This document shows positions 6,397 through 12,200 of a stretch of 12,200 nt of DNA, one piece after another. A program made the translations under genes and the position numbers. The stretch's first letter is position 1; the number at the start of each line of letters is the position of its first letter. A model generated the notes under the pieces. The model ran no database searches. It worked only from the letters and a program-made list of their open reading frames with translations, and was not told the DNA's origin. The DNA is from Dehalococcoidia bacterium (GTDB lineage Bacteria > Chloroflexota > Dehalococcoidia > GIF9 > AB-539-J10): contig JAUWOB010000010.1 in the NCBI GenBank assembly GCA_030612345.1, positions 1 to 12,200 on the forward strand, in the 5' to 3' direction.

Positions 6397-6710
6397 AACG
6401 ACCGCCCCTGTTCCTGCGAATCAAGATTCATGAGAGGAAGGTGCTGCCCGGCTGTTGGCTCCCGCTTTTCCTGCTGCTGCCGCTGGCAATCGTGCTTCTT
6501 GTTGTCCTCTCCCCCGTGATACTTGTGGCCATCATCATTCTCCGGGTGAGGGGCCGAGGAAAGCAGCTGCCACTGGTTCTGAGGATCACTTTCGGCGTAC
6601 TCTGTTCAATGCGTGGCATCAGGGCGGCTTGCGACTTACTCTGTTCAACACCGGGCTTGCGGGTCGATGTATCGAGTCGTAATGAACGGGTGCATATCTC
6701 TGTCATCTAG
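6393..6710 (+). CDS. Small membrane protein of the DUF2089 operon
   Basis: A 105-residue protein I do not recognise. It begins with a basic stretch (1-20). One long hydrophobic run follows (about 22-51), enough for one tilted or two short membrane helices. A basic RVRGRGK segment (51-57), which should stay in the cytoplasm, comes next, and then a soluble tail of about 50 residues with three Cys (71, 80, 84) ending LRVDVSSRNERVHISVI. It overlaps the DUF2089 stop by four bases (ATGA), so the two are probably made in fixed ratio, and copy B starts 22 bases later. A membrane sensor or anchor that tethers the regulator or the SHOCT-like protein is a reasonable guess from context only. Confidence 0.7.
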   Translation: MKRPPLFLRIKIHERKVLPGCWLPLFLLLPLAIVLLVVLSPVILVAIIILRVRGRGKQLPLVLRITFGVLCSMRGIRAACDLLCSTPGLRVDVSSRNERVHISVI

Positions 6711-6732
6711 AAGATAAAAGGAGGGACACAAG

Positions 6733-7173
6733 ATGTCTGAAAGTCAGAAGAAAATACTGGAGATGCTGGCCAACAAGAGGATAAGCGTTGACGAAGCTTA
6801 TCGCCTACTCAGTGTGCTGCAACCTGAGGGGAGCGAACCTGAGGGCACCCCGAGGGCAGGGACGGCGCCAAAAACCAAGGCCAAATACCTTCGCGTCACT
6901 GTGGTGCCTGGATCTGAACACAAAGATGACCCTGATGCCGAGCTTGTCAACGTGCGCGTGCCCATGTCACTGATACGCTCCGGCATGAAGTTCACGTCTC
7001 TGATACCACCCGACGCCAGAGAGAAGGTCACCGGGGCCCTGCACGAGAAAGGCATAGATTTCGACATGCGTAATCTGAAGCCAGAAGACTTAGAGGAAAT
7101 CATCGAGGCTCTGAGCGAGCTTGAAGTGAACGTGGTGAGCGCCAAAGAAGTGGTCAAGGTGTTTGTGGAATAA
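6733..7173 (+). CDS. SHOCT-like domain protein, copy B
   Basis: A 146-residue paralogue of copy A. The N-terminal hairpin is at 1-28 (KKILEMLANKRISVDEA), the linker at 29-50 is the most changed part, and the C-terminal domain at 51-146 includes VNVRVPMSLI and TSLIPPDAR. The 19 bases from the stop codon onward also match those after copy A except at three positions, so the duplicated unit extends beyond the gene. A strong AGGAGGG lies before the ATG. It is the third gene under P2. Conservation of the C-terminal domain with a drifting linker suggests selection for the two end modules. No enzyme motif, signal peptide or Cys is present. Confidence 0.75.
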   Translation: MSESQKKILEMLANKRISVDEAYRLLSVLQPEGSEPEGTPRAGTAPKTKAKYLRVTVVPGSEHKDDPDAELVNVRVPMSLIRSGMKFTSLIPPDAREKVTGALHEKGIDFDMRNLKPEDLEEIIEALSELEVNVVSAKEVVKVFVE

Positions 7174-7537
7174 CGGTGCGACAAGGCAACTTTCGCTGAA
7201 CCGCGCACGTGGCTTCATGCTCAGCGTGCTGGATGTGAGCATGCCCGCGCAGTTCGCATCGAGGTGCCGGCTCGTCAGATCTACAATAAAGAGCACTGCT
7301 GGCTTCAATATTCTCAGCGCGGTACGTTTCCTAGGCGGTCTCTTCACCGGGCTTGGACGTCGGTACGATTTCCGGATCAAGGCAGGTGATCTGACAGGCT
7401 GTTGCATCTAGCGCCAGGGGATCGCTGGATAGCAACAAGACGGTCAGCCTCTTCCGCTTTCCATTTCTTGGCCCTTACCTTCCATCGTGGGAAAGCCGCT
7501 CTTACGCTTCTGCTAACAATGGCGAGGAGTGCAGCTG
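7174..7537. other. Intergenic region without a recognised gene
   Basis: About 360 bases. The first 16 repeat the 3' flank of copy A. A perfect 8-bp hairpin, CATGCTCA (7216-7223) with TGAGCATG (7236-7243), lies 42 bases after the copy B stop; without a T-run it is only a weak terminator candidate. The rest has open frames on both strands with no recognisable product or ribosome binding site, and may be decayed sequence. Confidence 0.4.
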
Positions 7538-7567
7538 TTGACAACATACAGGGGAATGGCCTACCAT
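7538..7567 (+). promoter_or_regulatory. Possible promoter of the DUF5679 gene
   Basis: Perfect TTGACA (7538-7543), 18-base spacer, TACCAT (7562-7567), which keeps four of six -10 positions. The start would fall near 7574, just before the strong Shine-Dalgarno sequence at 7581, consistent with a separate short transcript. Confidence 0.45.
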
Positions 7568-7591
7568 CTGTCGCTGAGAAAGGAGGGTTAA

Positions 7592-7732
7592 ATGCAAGCG
7601 TACTGCATGAAGTGCCGTGCCAAGAAAGAAATCAAAGATCCCAGAAGAATCACGATGAAGAACGGCAGACCGGCAACTCAGGGCCTCTGCTCTACCTGCC
7701 GCACGAAAGTATTCAGAATCGGCAAGAGTTAG
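7592..7732 (+). CDS. 46-residue zinc-ribbon protein, DUF5679 type
   Basis: A very small protein, easily missed by a length cut-off. Residues run from MQAYCMKCRAKKEI to KVFRIGKS. Two CxxC pairs (C5/C8 and C33/C36) flank a basic middle with TMKNGRPATQG (21-31), the pattern of the DUF5679 family, so one zinc ion is expected. The function of that family is not known to me; the basic charge would suit binding to nucleic acid or the ribosome. AGGAGGG lies four bases before the ATG, and the gene is followed 36 bases later by a strong hairpin terminator, which together make a complete single-gene unit. Cys spacing and the ribosome binding site argue strongly that this frame is real and the longer overlapping frame is not. 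Confidence 0.88.
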   Translation: MQAYCMKCRAKKEIKDPRRITMKNGRPATQGLCSTCRTKVFRIGKS

Positions 7733-7768
7733 GCTTACAGCAACACGGCCTCACGGGGCTGAGAAGGG

Positions 7769-7810
7769 CTGGGCTTCCCGCTATCGGGAAGCCCAGGTCC
7801 TTTCGTTTCG
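7769..7810 (+). terminator. Intrinsic terminator after the DUF5679 gene
   Basis: A perfect 12-bp stem, CTGGGCTTCCCG (7769-7780) with CGGGAAGCCCAG (7785-7796), closes on a four-base loop CTAT. A moderately T-rich tail (GTCCTTTCGTTTCG) follows on the plus strand. The minus side lacks a T-run, so it mainly serves plus-strand transcription. Confidence 0.8.
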
Positions 7811-7921
7811 TAGATGACGCTTGACAGGCCATTGATGACCGCTGCTGCGATTTCAGGCGGTCGGGCTTGCATCTCACAGGTATCAGACAGCCGGAGGGGT
7901 ATCAGGCTGGGCCGCAACTAT

Positions 7922-9049
7922 TCAGCCTGCCTCTGCATAGATCTCTTCAGCTACGACGGGCAGTTGTACGGTGAAGACAGATCCCTTGCCAAGCTGGCTT
8001 CTGACATCAATCCGGCCGTTGTGCTCGGTAACAATCCCGTAACAAACACTGAGGCCAAGCCCTGTCCCCTGCCCAACCCCCCGGGTGCTAAAGAAAGGAT
8101 CAAAGAGATGAATCAGGTTAGCCGGGGCGATCCCCGGACCATCATCGGTAAATGATACCTGGATCATGTCACTTTTCTGCTCCGTCATGATCAGGAGGTT
8201 GCCTCTGCCGTGAGCCAGTCTCATCTCCGTCTCAGCGTTGACGATCAGATTGAGAAATGCCTGTTGCAGCAGAGCGGCGTCAGCCATGGTGGAGGGCAAC
8301 GTAGAATCAAGCTGCGTAGTTACGGTTATGTTACTATCGTCCAGCGGATGGGCGCGCATCTCCAGAGTAGCTTCCATCAAGTCGTTAGCATTGATATACG
8401 TTCGCCGCAGCTTCTGCTGTCTGGCAAATGTGAGCAGATTCTTCATAATATCAGCTACACGTTGCGCGTTCTCGCTGACTCTCTTGGCATCTTCTCTGGC
8501 ATCATCAGGAATATCCGCGTAGGCCAGCATCTGGGCGAAACCGATGACACTGGTCAGCGGATTGTTTATCTCGTGGGCAATACCTTCCACCATCAGCCCC
8601 AGTGAGGCTAGACGGCTGGATAGATTCAGCTGTAGCTGAAGCCGTCTTTCTCTCTGCTCCGCCTGCTTGCGTTCTATGGCATAGCGTATGGTACGTCTCA
8701 GCAAGTGCGTATCAACTTGCCCCTTTATCAAGTAATCCTGGGCTCCTTCGTTGACTGCCTGGACTCCGATCATCTCATCGTTGAGGCCGGTTAGCACCAC
8801 TATAGGCAGCTCCGGTACTTGAGCATAGATCTTCCTCAGCGTTTCTAGGCCCTGGCTATCAGGGAGGCCCAGGTCCAGAAGAATCACTTCGACCTTGTTC
8901 TGACCTAAGTACTCGATTGCGGCCTGCAACCGATCAGCGTATTGCACATCGAAGGTTATACTGCTGACCTCAGCCAGCATCTCACGGATCAGACGCCTAT
9001 CGCCAGGGTTGTCCTCAACTAGTAGTGTGCTGACAGATTTGCTGCTCAA
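7922..9049 (-). CDS. Receiver-histidine kinase hybrid (REC-HisKA-HATPase)
   Basis: A 375-residue cytoplasmic kinase with an N-terminal receiver. Domains: REC 6-125 with acidic residues in VEDN (11-14), phospho-acceptor D59, T87 and K109; a coiled linker (125-148); HisKA with H159 in GIAHEINNPLTSVIGF; HATPase_c with N-box N267/N271, DDGPG (302-306), and GVGQGTGLGL (324-333). All catalytic motifs are intact. The start is TTG at 9049: GGAGGA lies eight bases upstream and the codon overlaps the preceding stop as TTGA. No membrane segment and no output domain. The attached receiver probably accepts phosphate from the upstream kinase or receivers and controls this kinase. Last gene of the cluster; its own target is not visible. 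Confidence 0.9.
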   Translation of the reverse strand: MSSKSVSTLLVEDNPGDRRLIREMLAEVSSITFDVQYADRLQAAIEYLGQNKVEVILLDLGLPDSQGLETLRKIYAQVPELPIVVLTGLNDEMIGVQAVNEGAQDYLIKGQVDTHLLRRTIRYAIERKQAEQRERRLQLQLNLSSRLASLGLMVEGIAHEINNPLTSVIGFAQMLAYADIPDDAREDAKRVSENAQRVADIMKNLLTFARQQKLRRTYINANDLMEATLEMRAHPLDDSNITVTTQLDSTLPSTMADAALLQQAFLNLIVNAETEMRLAHGRGNLLIMTEQKSDMIQVSFTDDGPGIAPANLIHLFDPFFSTRGVGQGTGLGLSVCYGIVTEHNGRIDVRSQLGKGSVFTVQLPVVAEEIYAEAG

Positions 9050-9501
9050 TTAGCAGTCCTCCGTTGACGATTCACAATGGTCAGCCAGAAGTTAGTGATG
9101 GACTTCACCATTGTGATGAATTGTTCCAGGTCAATTGGCTTGGTGACATAGCAATTCGCATGCAGGTTGTAGGTCTTAACAATGTACTCTATTTCTTGTG
9201 AGCCTGTCAGTTTGACTACCGGGATGTCTCTCAGCGCGGCGTCCTTCTTGATTTCCGCCAGTACCTGCAGACCGCCCATCCTGGGCATGTCCAGATCAAG
9301 TAGAATGAGGTCGGGGCGGGGCGCATCGCCATACTTTCCTTTCCTGCGCAGGAAAGCAATAGCCTCCGCGCCATCCCTCGCCGTATGCAGACTGTTCTGC
9401 ATCTCTCCATCTCTGAGAGCTTCCACGGTAAGCCGCACGTCTCCCGGGTTGTCGTCAACGACGAGAATGTCAGCAGGCCGCCTGGCTGTTTGAGTGCTCA
9501 C
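9046..9501 (-). CDS. Rcp1-like single-domain response regulator
   Basis: A 151-residue receiver without output domain, of the type paired with phytochrome-like kinases (Rcp1 family). Seen: VVDDNPGDVRL (14-24), phospho-acceptor D69 in LLDLDMP, LTGS with T99, the family signature LHANCYVTKPIDLEQF (113-128) with K121, and FWLTIV near the end. The residue before LTGS is Lys (97) where a hydrophobic strand residue is usual, which is odd but may be tolerated. The start is GTG at 9501, overlapping the stop of the PAS kinase as GTGA, and its own stop overlaps the next start. This placement makes it the direct partner of the kinase encoded before it and a phosphate shuttle to the hybrid encoded after it. 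Confidence 0.92.
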   Translation of the reverse strand: MSTQTARRPADILVVDDNPGDVRLTVEALRDGEMQNSLHTARDGAEAIAFLRRKGKYGDAPRPDLILLDLDMPRMGGLQVLAEIKKDAALRDIPVVKLTGSQEIEYIVKTYNLHANCYVTKPIDLEQFITMVKSITNFWLTIVNRQRRTAN

Positions 9502-10643
9502 GCAGATTCACCGCCAGCCATGTTGATCGTGAAATAGAATGTTGAGCCTTTTCCGGGCTGCGATTGAACAGAGATATGGCCTCCGTGTCGTTCTACAATC
9601 TTCTTGCAGATCGCCAGTCCCATACCGGTTCCCGGATACTCCTCTGTGGTATGCAGGCGTCTGAAAATCTCAAAGACACTCTGGCTATGCTGAGGATCAA
9701 TGCCAATACCGTTATCTTGGACGGAGAAAGTCACCACGTGCTGCCTCCTCTGAGCCGAAATCAGGACCTGCGGCGGTTGCTCCCGGCGAAACTTAATCGC
9801 GTTGCCGATCAGATTCTGAAACAATCGCACTAGCTGCCCCTCGTCACCCAGCACCGTGGGCAGGACATCATAACTAACCGTCGCTCCGCATTCTTCAATC
9901 GCTATCTTCAGATTAGCCATCGCCTGGTCGACCACATGTTCGCAGTTAACCAGGCTGAAAGGCTTGCCACGTGTGCCTACACGGGAATACTCCAAGAGTT
10001 CGTGCAGCAGGGTTTGCATCCTCTTGGCACCCTCCACAGCGTAGGAAATGAACTCGTCGGCATCAGCATCTAGCTTGTTGCCGTAGCGCTTAGCCAGTAG
10101 TTGAGTATAGCTCGAAACCATGCGCAGCGGCTCTTGCAGATCGTGTGAGATCACATAAGCGAACTGCTCTAGCTCGGCATTAGAACGCTGTATCTCGAGC
10201 GTAGACTGCCTCAACCTCTCCTCCACCAGCTTGCGCTCAGTCACGTCCATGAGACTCCCCAGAGTTGCGCGTTTCCTCTGGTATAATACGGGCGCAACTG
10301 TTTCCATAACCCACTTGATCTTTGCCTGCTTGGTAACAATCCTGAATTCGTAGCCCAGAGAGCATTCTCCCTTCAACATCCTCAGGGCATTTTCGCGAAC
10401 AATGTCTCTATCCTCTGCAAGGACAAAACCCAGAGAGGGTCTCCCGATCAGTTCATCTTCCTCGTAACCCGAAATATAGGCGAGCTGGCGATTGACAAGT
10501 CGGAAGTGCCCGTTCTGGACAATGTAGGTGCCGATCGGTGAGCGGTAGAACAATGCCCGGAATAGCTCCTTCGATTGCTTGCTCTCGTCTGCCATCGCTT
10601 CTGGCTTGGCAGTTTGCTGGTTCATTTCCAACATTTGACTCAT
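9498..10643 (-). CDS. PAS domain histidine kinase, phytochrome-kinase type
   Basis: A 381-residue soluble sensor kinase. A PAS domain lies at about 24-137 (LFRALFYRSPIGTYIV to GSLMDVTERK). A short coiled linker follows, then HisKA with H167 in FAYVISHDLQEPLR (161-174), and HATPase_c with N-box LFQNLIGNAIKF (274-285), VQDNGIGI (308-315), and GTGMGLAI (338-345). The HisKA sequence is the type found in bacteriophytochrome-like kinases that signal to Rcp1-like receivers, matching the next gene. No membrane segment, so it should sense a cytoplasmic cue; I cannot tell the PAS ligand. ATG at 10643 is chosen although the ribosome binding site is weak (GAGGG 14 bases upstream); ATG at 10634 is possible. 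A 112-base gap precedes it, with only a weak TATAGT as a possible -10. Confidence 0.92.
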   Translation of the reverse strand: MSQMLEMNQQTAKPEAMADESKQSKELFRALFYRSPIGTYIVQNGHFRLVNRQLAYISGYEEDELIGRPSLGFVLAEDRDIVRENALRMLKGECSLGYEFRIVTKQAKIKWVMETVAPVLYQRKRATLGSLMDVTERKLVEERLRQSTLEIQRSNAELEQFAYVISHDLQEPLRMVSSYTQLLAKRYGNKLDADADEFISYAVEGAKRMQTLLHELLEYSRVGTRGKPFSLVNCEHVVDQAMANLKIAIEECGATVSYDVLPTVLGDEGQLVRLFQNLIGNAIKFRREQPPQVLISAQRRQHVVTFSVQDNGIGIDPQHSQSVFEIFRRLHTTEEYPGTGMGLAICKKIVERHGGHISVQSQPGKGSTFYFTINMAGGESA

Positions 10644-10755
10644 GATCTATCAGTTACCCTCATCTATTATCCATCTCTCACTATAGACCAGAGAAGGGTT
10701 GCACGGGTGAGTTAGTACCCTGGCCGGTTCTCGAATACCTCTTTGCCATCATCTG

Positions 10756-11157
10756 TTACTCAGAAGCAGTTTGTTCGATCAAGGGCGGTGTTGACAGTAT
10801 CAGCCGTCTCGTTTCTTCAAGCAAAGACTCGCGGGTGAAAGGCTTGGTTATGTATCCGTCGGCACCCATCTCCTGGGCAAACTTCTTGTTCAGTTCATGG
10901 TCTATGGCAGTGAGCATAACCACCGGGATTCCCTTCGTTGTCTGATCGCTCTTGATTCTAAGACAAGCAGCATAGCCGTCCAGCCTTGGCATCATAAGGT
11001 CCATCAGAACAAGCGCCGGCTGCTGTTCTTTTGCGATGTCCACTGCTTCCTCGCCGTCGGCTGCCTCGAGGACGGTATACTCCTCTCCCAGCATTCTGCT
11101 TACCATTAGTCTCACCGTTTGTTCGTCATCAGCTATGAGTACTTTGTGCTTGTCCAT
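10756..11157 (-). CDS. CheY/PilH-like single-domain response regulator
   Basis: A 133-residue receiver with no output domain. Seen: IADDE (8-12), phospho-acceptor D53 in LVLMDLMMPRLDGY, T83 in VVMLTAID, K105 in GYITKPF. I start it at ATG 11157 because AGGAGAGGAG lies just upstream. The frame can be extended to TTG 11178, which overlaps the pilT stop, but that extension would encode the Shine-Dalgarno sequence itself. It follows pilT by 17 bases, so cotranscription is likely, and control of the PilT motor in the manner of PilG/PilH is the obvious hypothesis. The last ten residues run past the receiver fold and are not conserved to my knowledge. Confidence 0.93.
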   Translation of the reverse strand: MDKHKVLIADDEQTVRLMVSRMLGEEYTVLEAADGEEAVDIAKEQQPALVLMDLMMPRLDGYAACLRIKSDQTTKGIPVVMLTAIDHELNKKFAQEMGADGYITKPFTRESLLEETRRLILSTPPLIEQTASE

Positions 11158-11174
11158 TTGCTCCTCTCCTGTTC

Positions 11175-12200
11175 TCAAGCCAGGTTAGCGGCCGTGTCCT
11201 GAGGGACAGTTGTCTCACTCCGGGACTGAAGAAGCTTCTGCAGTTTGGCCGGGTCCCTGCTCTTCATTAACGCGTCTTCTAGCGTGACCATCTTCCTGGT
11301 TACCAAGTCAGCCAACGCCTGGTCTAGAGTCTGCATCCCCTCCGGTCTGCTCACCTCCATGGTCACGGGTATTTCGAAGACCTTCTCGTCACGGATATAT
11401 TTCCTGATCGTGTGGCTGGCCAGCATTATCTCAAAGGCGGCTACCCGCCCTCCATCAATGCGGGAGATGAGAGCCTGTGAGATCACCGCCTCTATTACCT
11501 GTGACAGTTGTACTCTAATTTGCTGTTGCTGGCCGTGAGGGAAGACGTCAATTATGCGGTCGATAGACTGGGGAGCATCGAGAGTGTGCAGCGTACCGAG
11601 CACCAGATGCCCCGTCTCAGCAGCCGTGATCGCTGTACTTACCGTGTCCAGGTCGCGCATCTCCCCGATGACGATTACATCCGCGTCATGACGGAGAGCG
11701 TGTATCACTGCCGTGGCGAATGACTTAGTGTCATCGCCCAGGTCTCGCTGCCGGATGAGGCATTTTTTGTTGCGGAATATGAACTCAATAGGGTCTTCAA
11801 TAGTAATGACATTTTTCCTTGCGTTCTCATTGAGATGCCTGAGCATCGCTGCCAGGGTAGTTGACTTACCGCTACCAGAAGGACCGGTTATCAGGATAAT
11901 ACCTCGCGGCCTGAGTATGAGCTCCTTGAAAAGCCGGGGCAGTCCCCATTCATCAATGGACGGGGTATAAAATGGCACAAACCGGAAGGCAAGACTGATG
12001 ACACCTCTCTGTCGCAATACGTTGACCCGGAATCGTGCTAACCCGGGAACCGTATAGGCAAAATCCAGTTCCCATTCTCTATCGAAAGCTGCCCTCTGTT
12101 CCTGGGTAGCGACCTGCTCCAGGGCGAGTTCAATCTCCTTAGCCCTCATTGGCGGCAAATCCGTCTGCGGTATCAGCGCGCCGTCGATACGCAACACCGA
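11175..12200 (-). CDS. pilT: Type IV pilus retraction ATPase PilT, 5' end cut off
   Basis: Hexameric ATPase that pulls back type IV pili for twitching motility. 341 residues are visible; the frame is open to the right edge and begins at SVLRIDGALIP, which in PilT is preceded by roughly 20-30 residues, so the true start lies outside. Seen (visible numbering): a PAS-like N-terminal domain to about 95, Walker A GPSGSGKST (106-114), the Asp box TIEDPIEF (133-140), Walker B with VIVIGEMRD (175-183), the His box GHLVLGTLHT (197-206), and the PilT-type C-terminus with AFEIMLASHTIRKYIRDEK and GMQTLDQALADL. VirB11 and PilB relatives lack this C-terminal pattern; PilB also has a Cys zinc motif not seen here. 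It leads the signalling genes downstream. Confidence 0.93.
   Translation of the reverse strand, partial: SVLRIDGALIPQTDLPPMRAKEIELALEQVATQEQRAAFDREWELDFAYTVPGLARFRVNVLRQRGVISLAFRFVPFYTPSIDEWGLPRLFKELILRPRGIILITGPSGSGKSTTLAAMLRHLNENARKNVITIEDPIEFIFRNKKCLIRQRDLGDDTKSFATAVIHALRHDADVIVIGEMRDLDTVSTAITAAETGHLVLGTLHTLDAPQSIDRIIDVFPHGQQQQIRVQLSQVIEAVISQALISRIDGGRVAAFEIMLASHTIRKYIRDEKVFEIPVTMEVSRPEGMQTLDQALADLVTRKMVTLEDALMKSRDPAKLQKLLQSRSETTVPQDTAANLA

Noticed and set aside
7216..7243. Hairpin after copy B as an intrinsic terminator
   Set aside because: The 8-bp stem is perfect but a 12-base loop and the lack of any T-run make it unlikely to terminate alone.
7402..7824. 140-codon open frame on the plus strand
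   Set aside because: It overlaps the DUF5679 gene in another frame and runs through the terminator hairpin. The DUF5679 frame has the Cys pairs and ribosome binding site.
7814..8155. 113-codon plus-strand frame near the end of the hybrid kinase gene
   Set aside because: It is antisense to the conserved ATP-binding domain of the kinase and has no family resemblance.

Overview
The window looks like a chromosomal segment from a moderately GC bacterium. My best guess is a free-living member of the Chloroflexota, perhaps Dehalococcoidia-like. That rests on the style of GpsA and PlsY, the DUF2089/SHOCT-like genes and a tiny DUF5679 zinc-ribbon protein. It is an inference from family resemblance and was not tested by a search. 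I see no insertion sequence, phage gene, CRISPR array, tRNA or rRNA.

Layout. Positions 1-3739 (minus strand) hold a tight housekeeping operon read argF, der, plsY, gpsA. A good sigma70-type promoter lies directly in front of argF. Its products are ornithine carbamoyltransferase, the double GTPase Der for ribosome assembly, and the two enzymes that make and first acylate glycerol-3-phosphate. gpsA runs off the left edge. A gene-free stretch (3784-4016) with nested inverted repeats separates this operon from a membrane-anchored cyclophilin (4017-4613, minus).

Positions 5013-7173 (plus strand) hold the most unusual part. Two near-consensus promoters share 49 of 67 aligned bases, including the block after the -10 element. 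The first drives a degenerate 60-codon reading frame and a 146-residue SHOCT-like protein (copy A). The second drives a DUF2089-type helix-turn-helix protein without zinc-ribbon cysteines, a small membrane protein, and a second 146-residue SHOCT-like protein (copy B, 109/146 identical to A). A 13-bp perfect inverted repeat lies between the units. This reads as a duplicated regulatory module, possibly an autoregulated envelope or stress response. Its function is not known to me.

Positions 7592-7732 carry a 46-residue DUF5679 protein with its own ribosome binding site, a possible promoter and a strong hairpin terminator.

Positions 7922-12200 (minus strand) hold a signalling cluster read pilT, single-domain receiver, PAS histidine kinase, Rcp1-like receiver, receiver-histidine kinase hybrid. 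Several genes overlap by four bases. None of the regulators has a DNA-binding output domain, so the phosphorelay probably acts by protein contact. Twitching motility or another PilT-driven process is the likeliest target.
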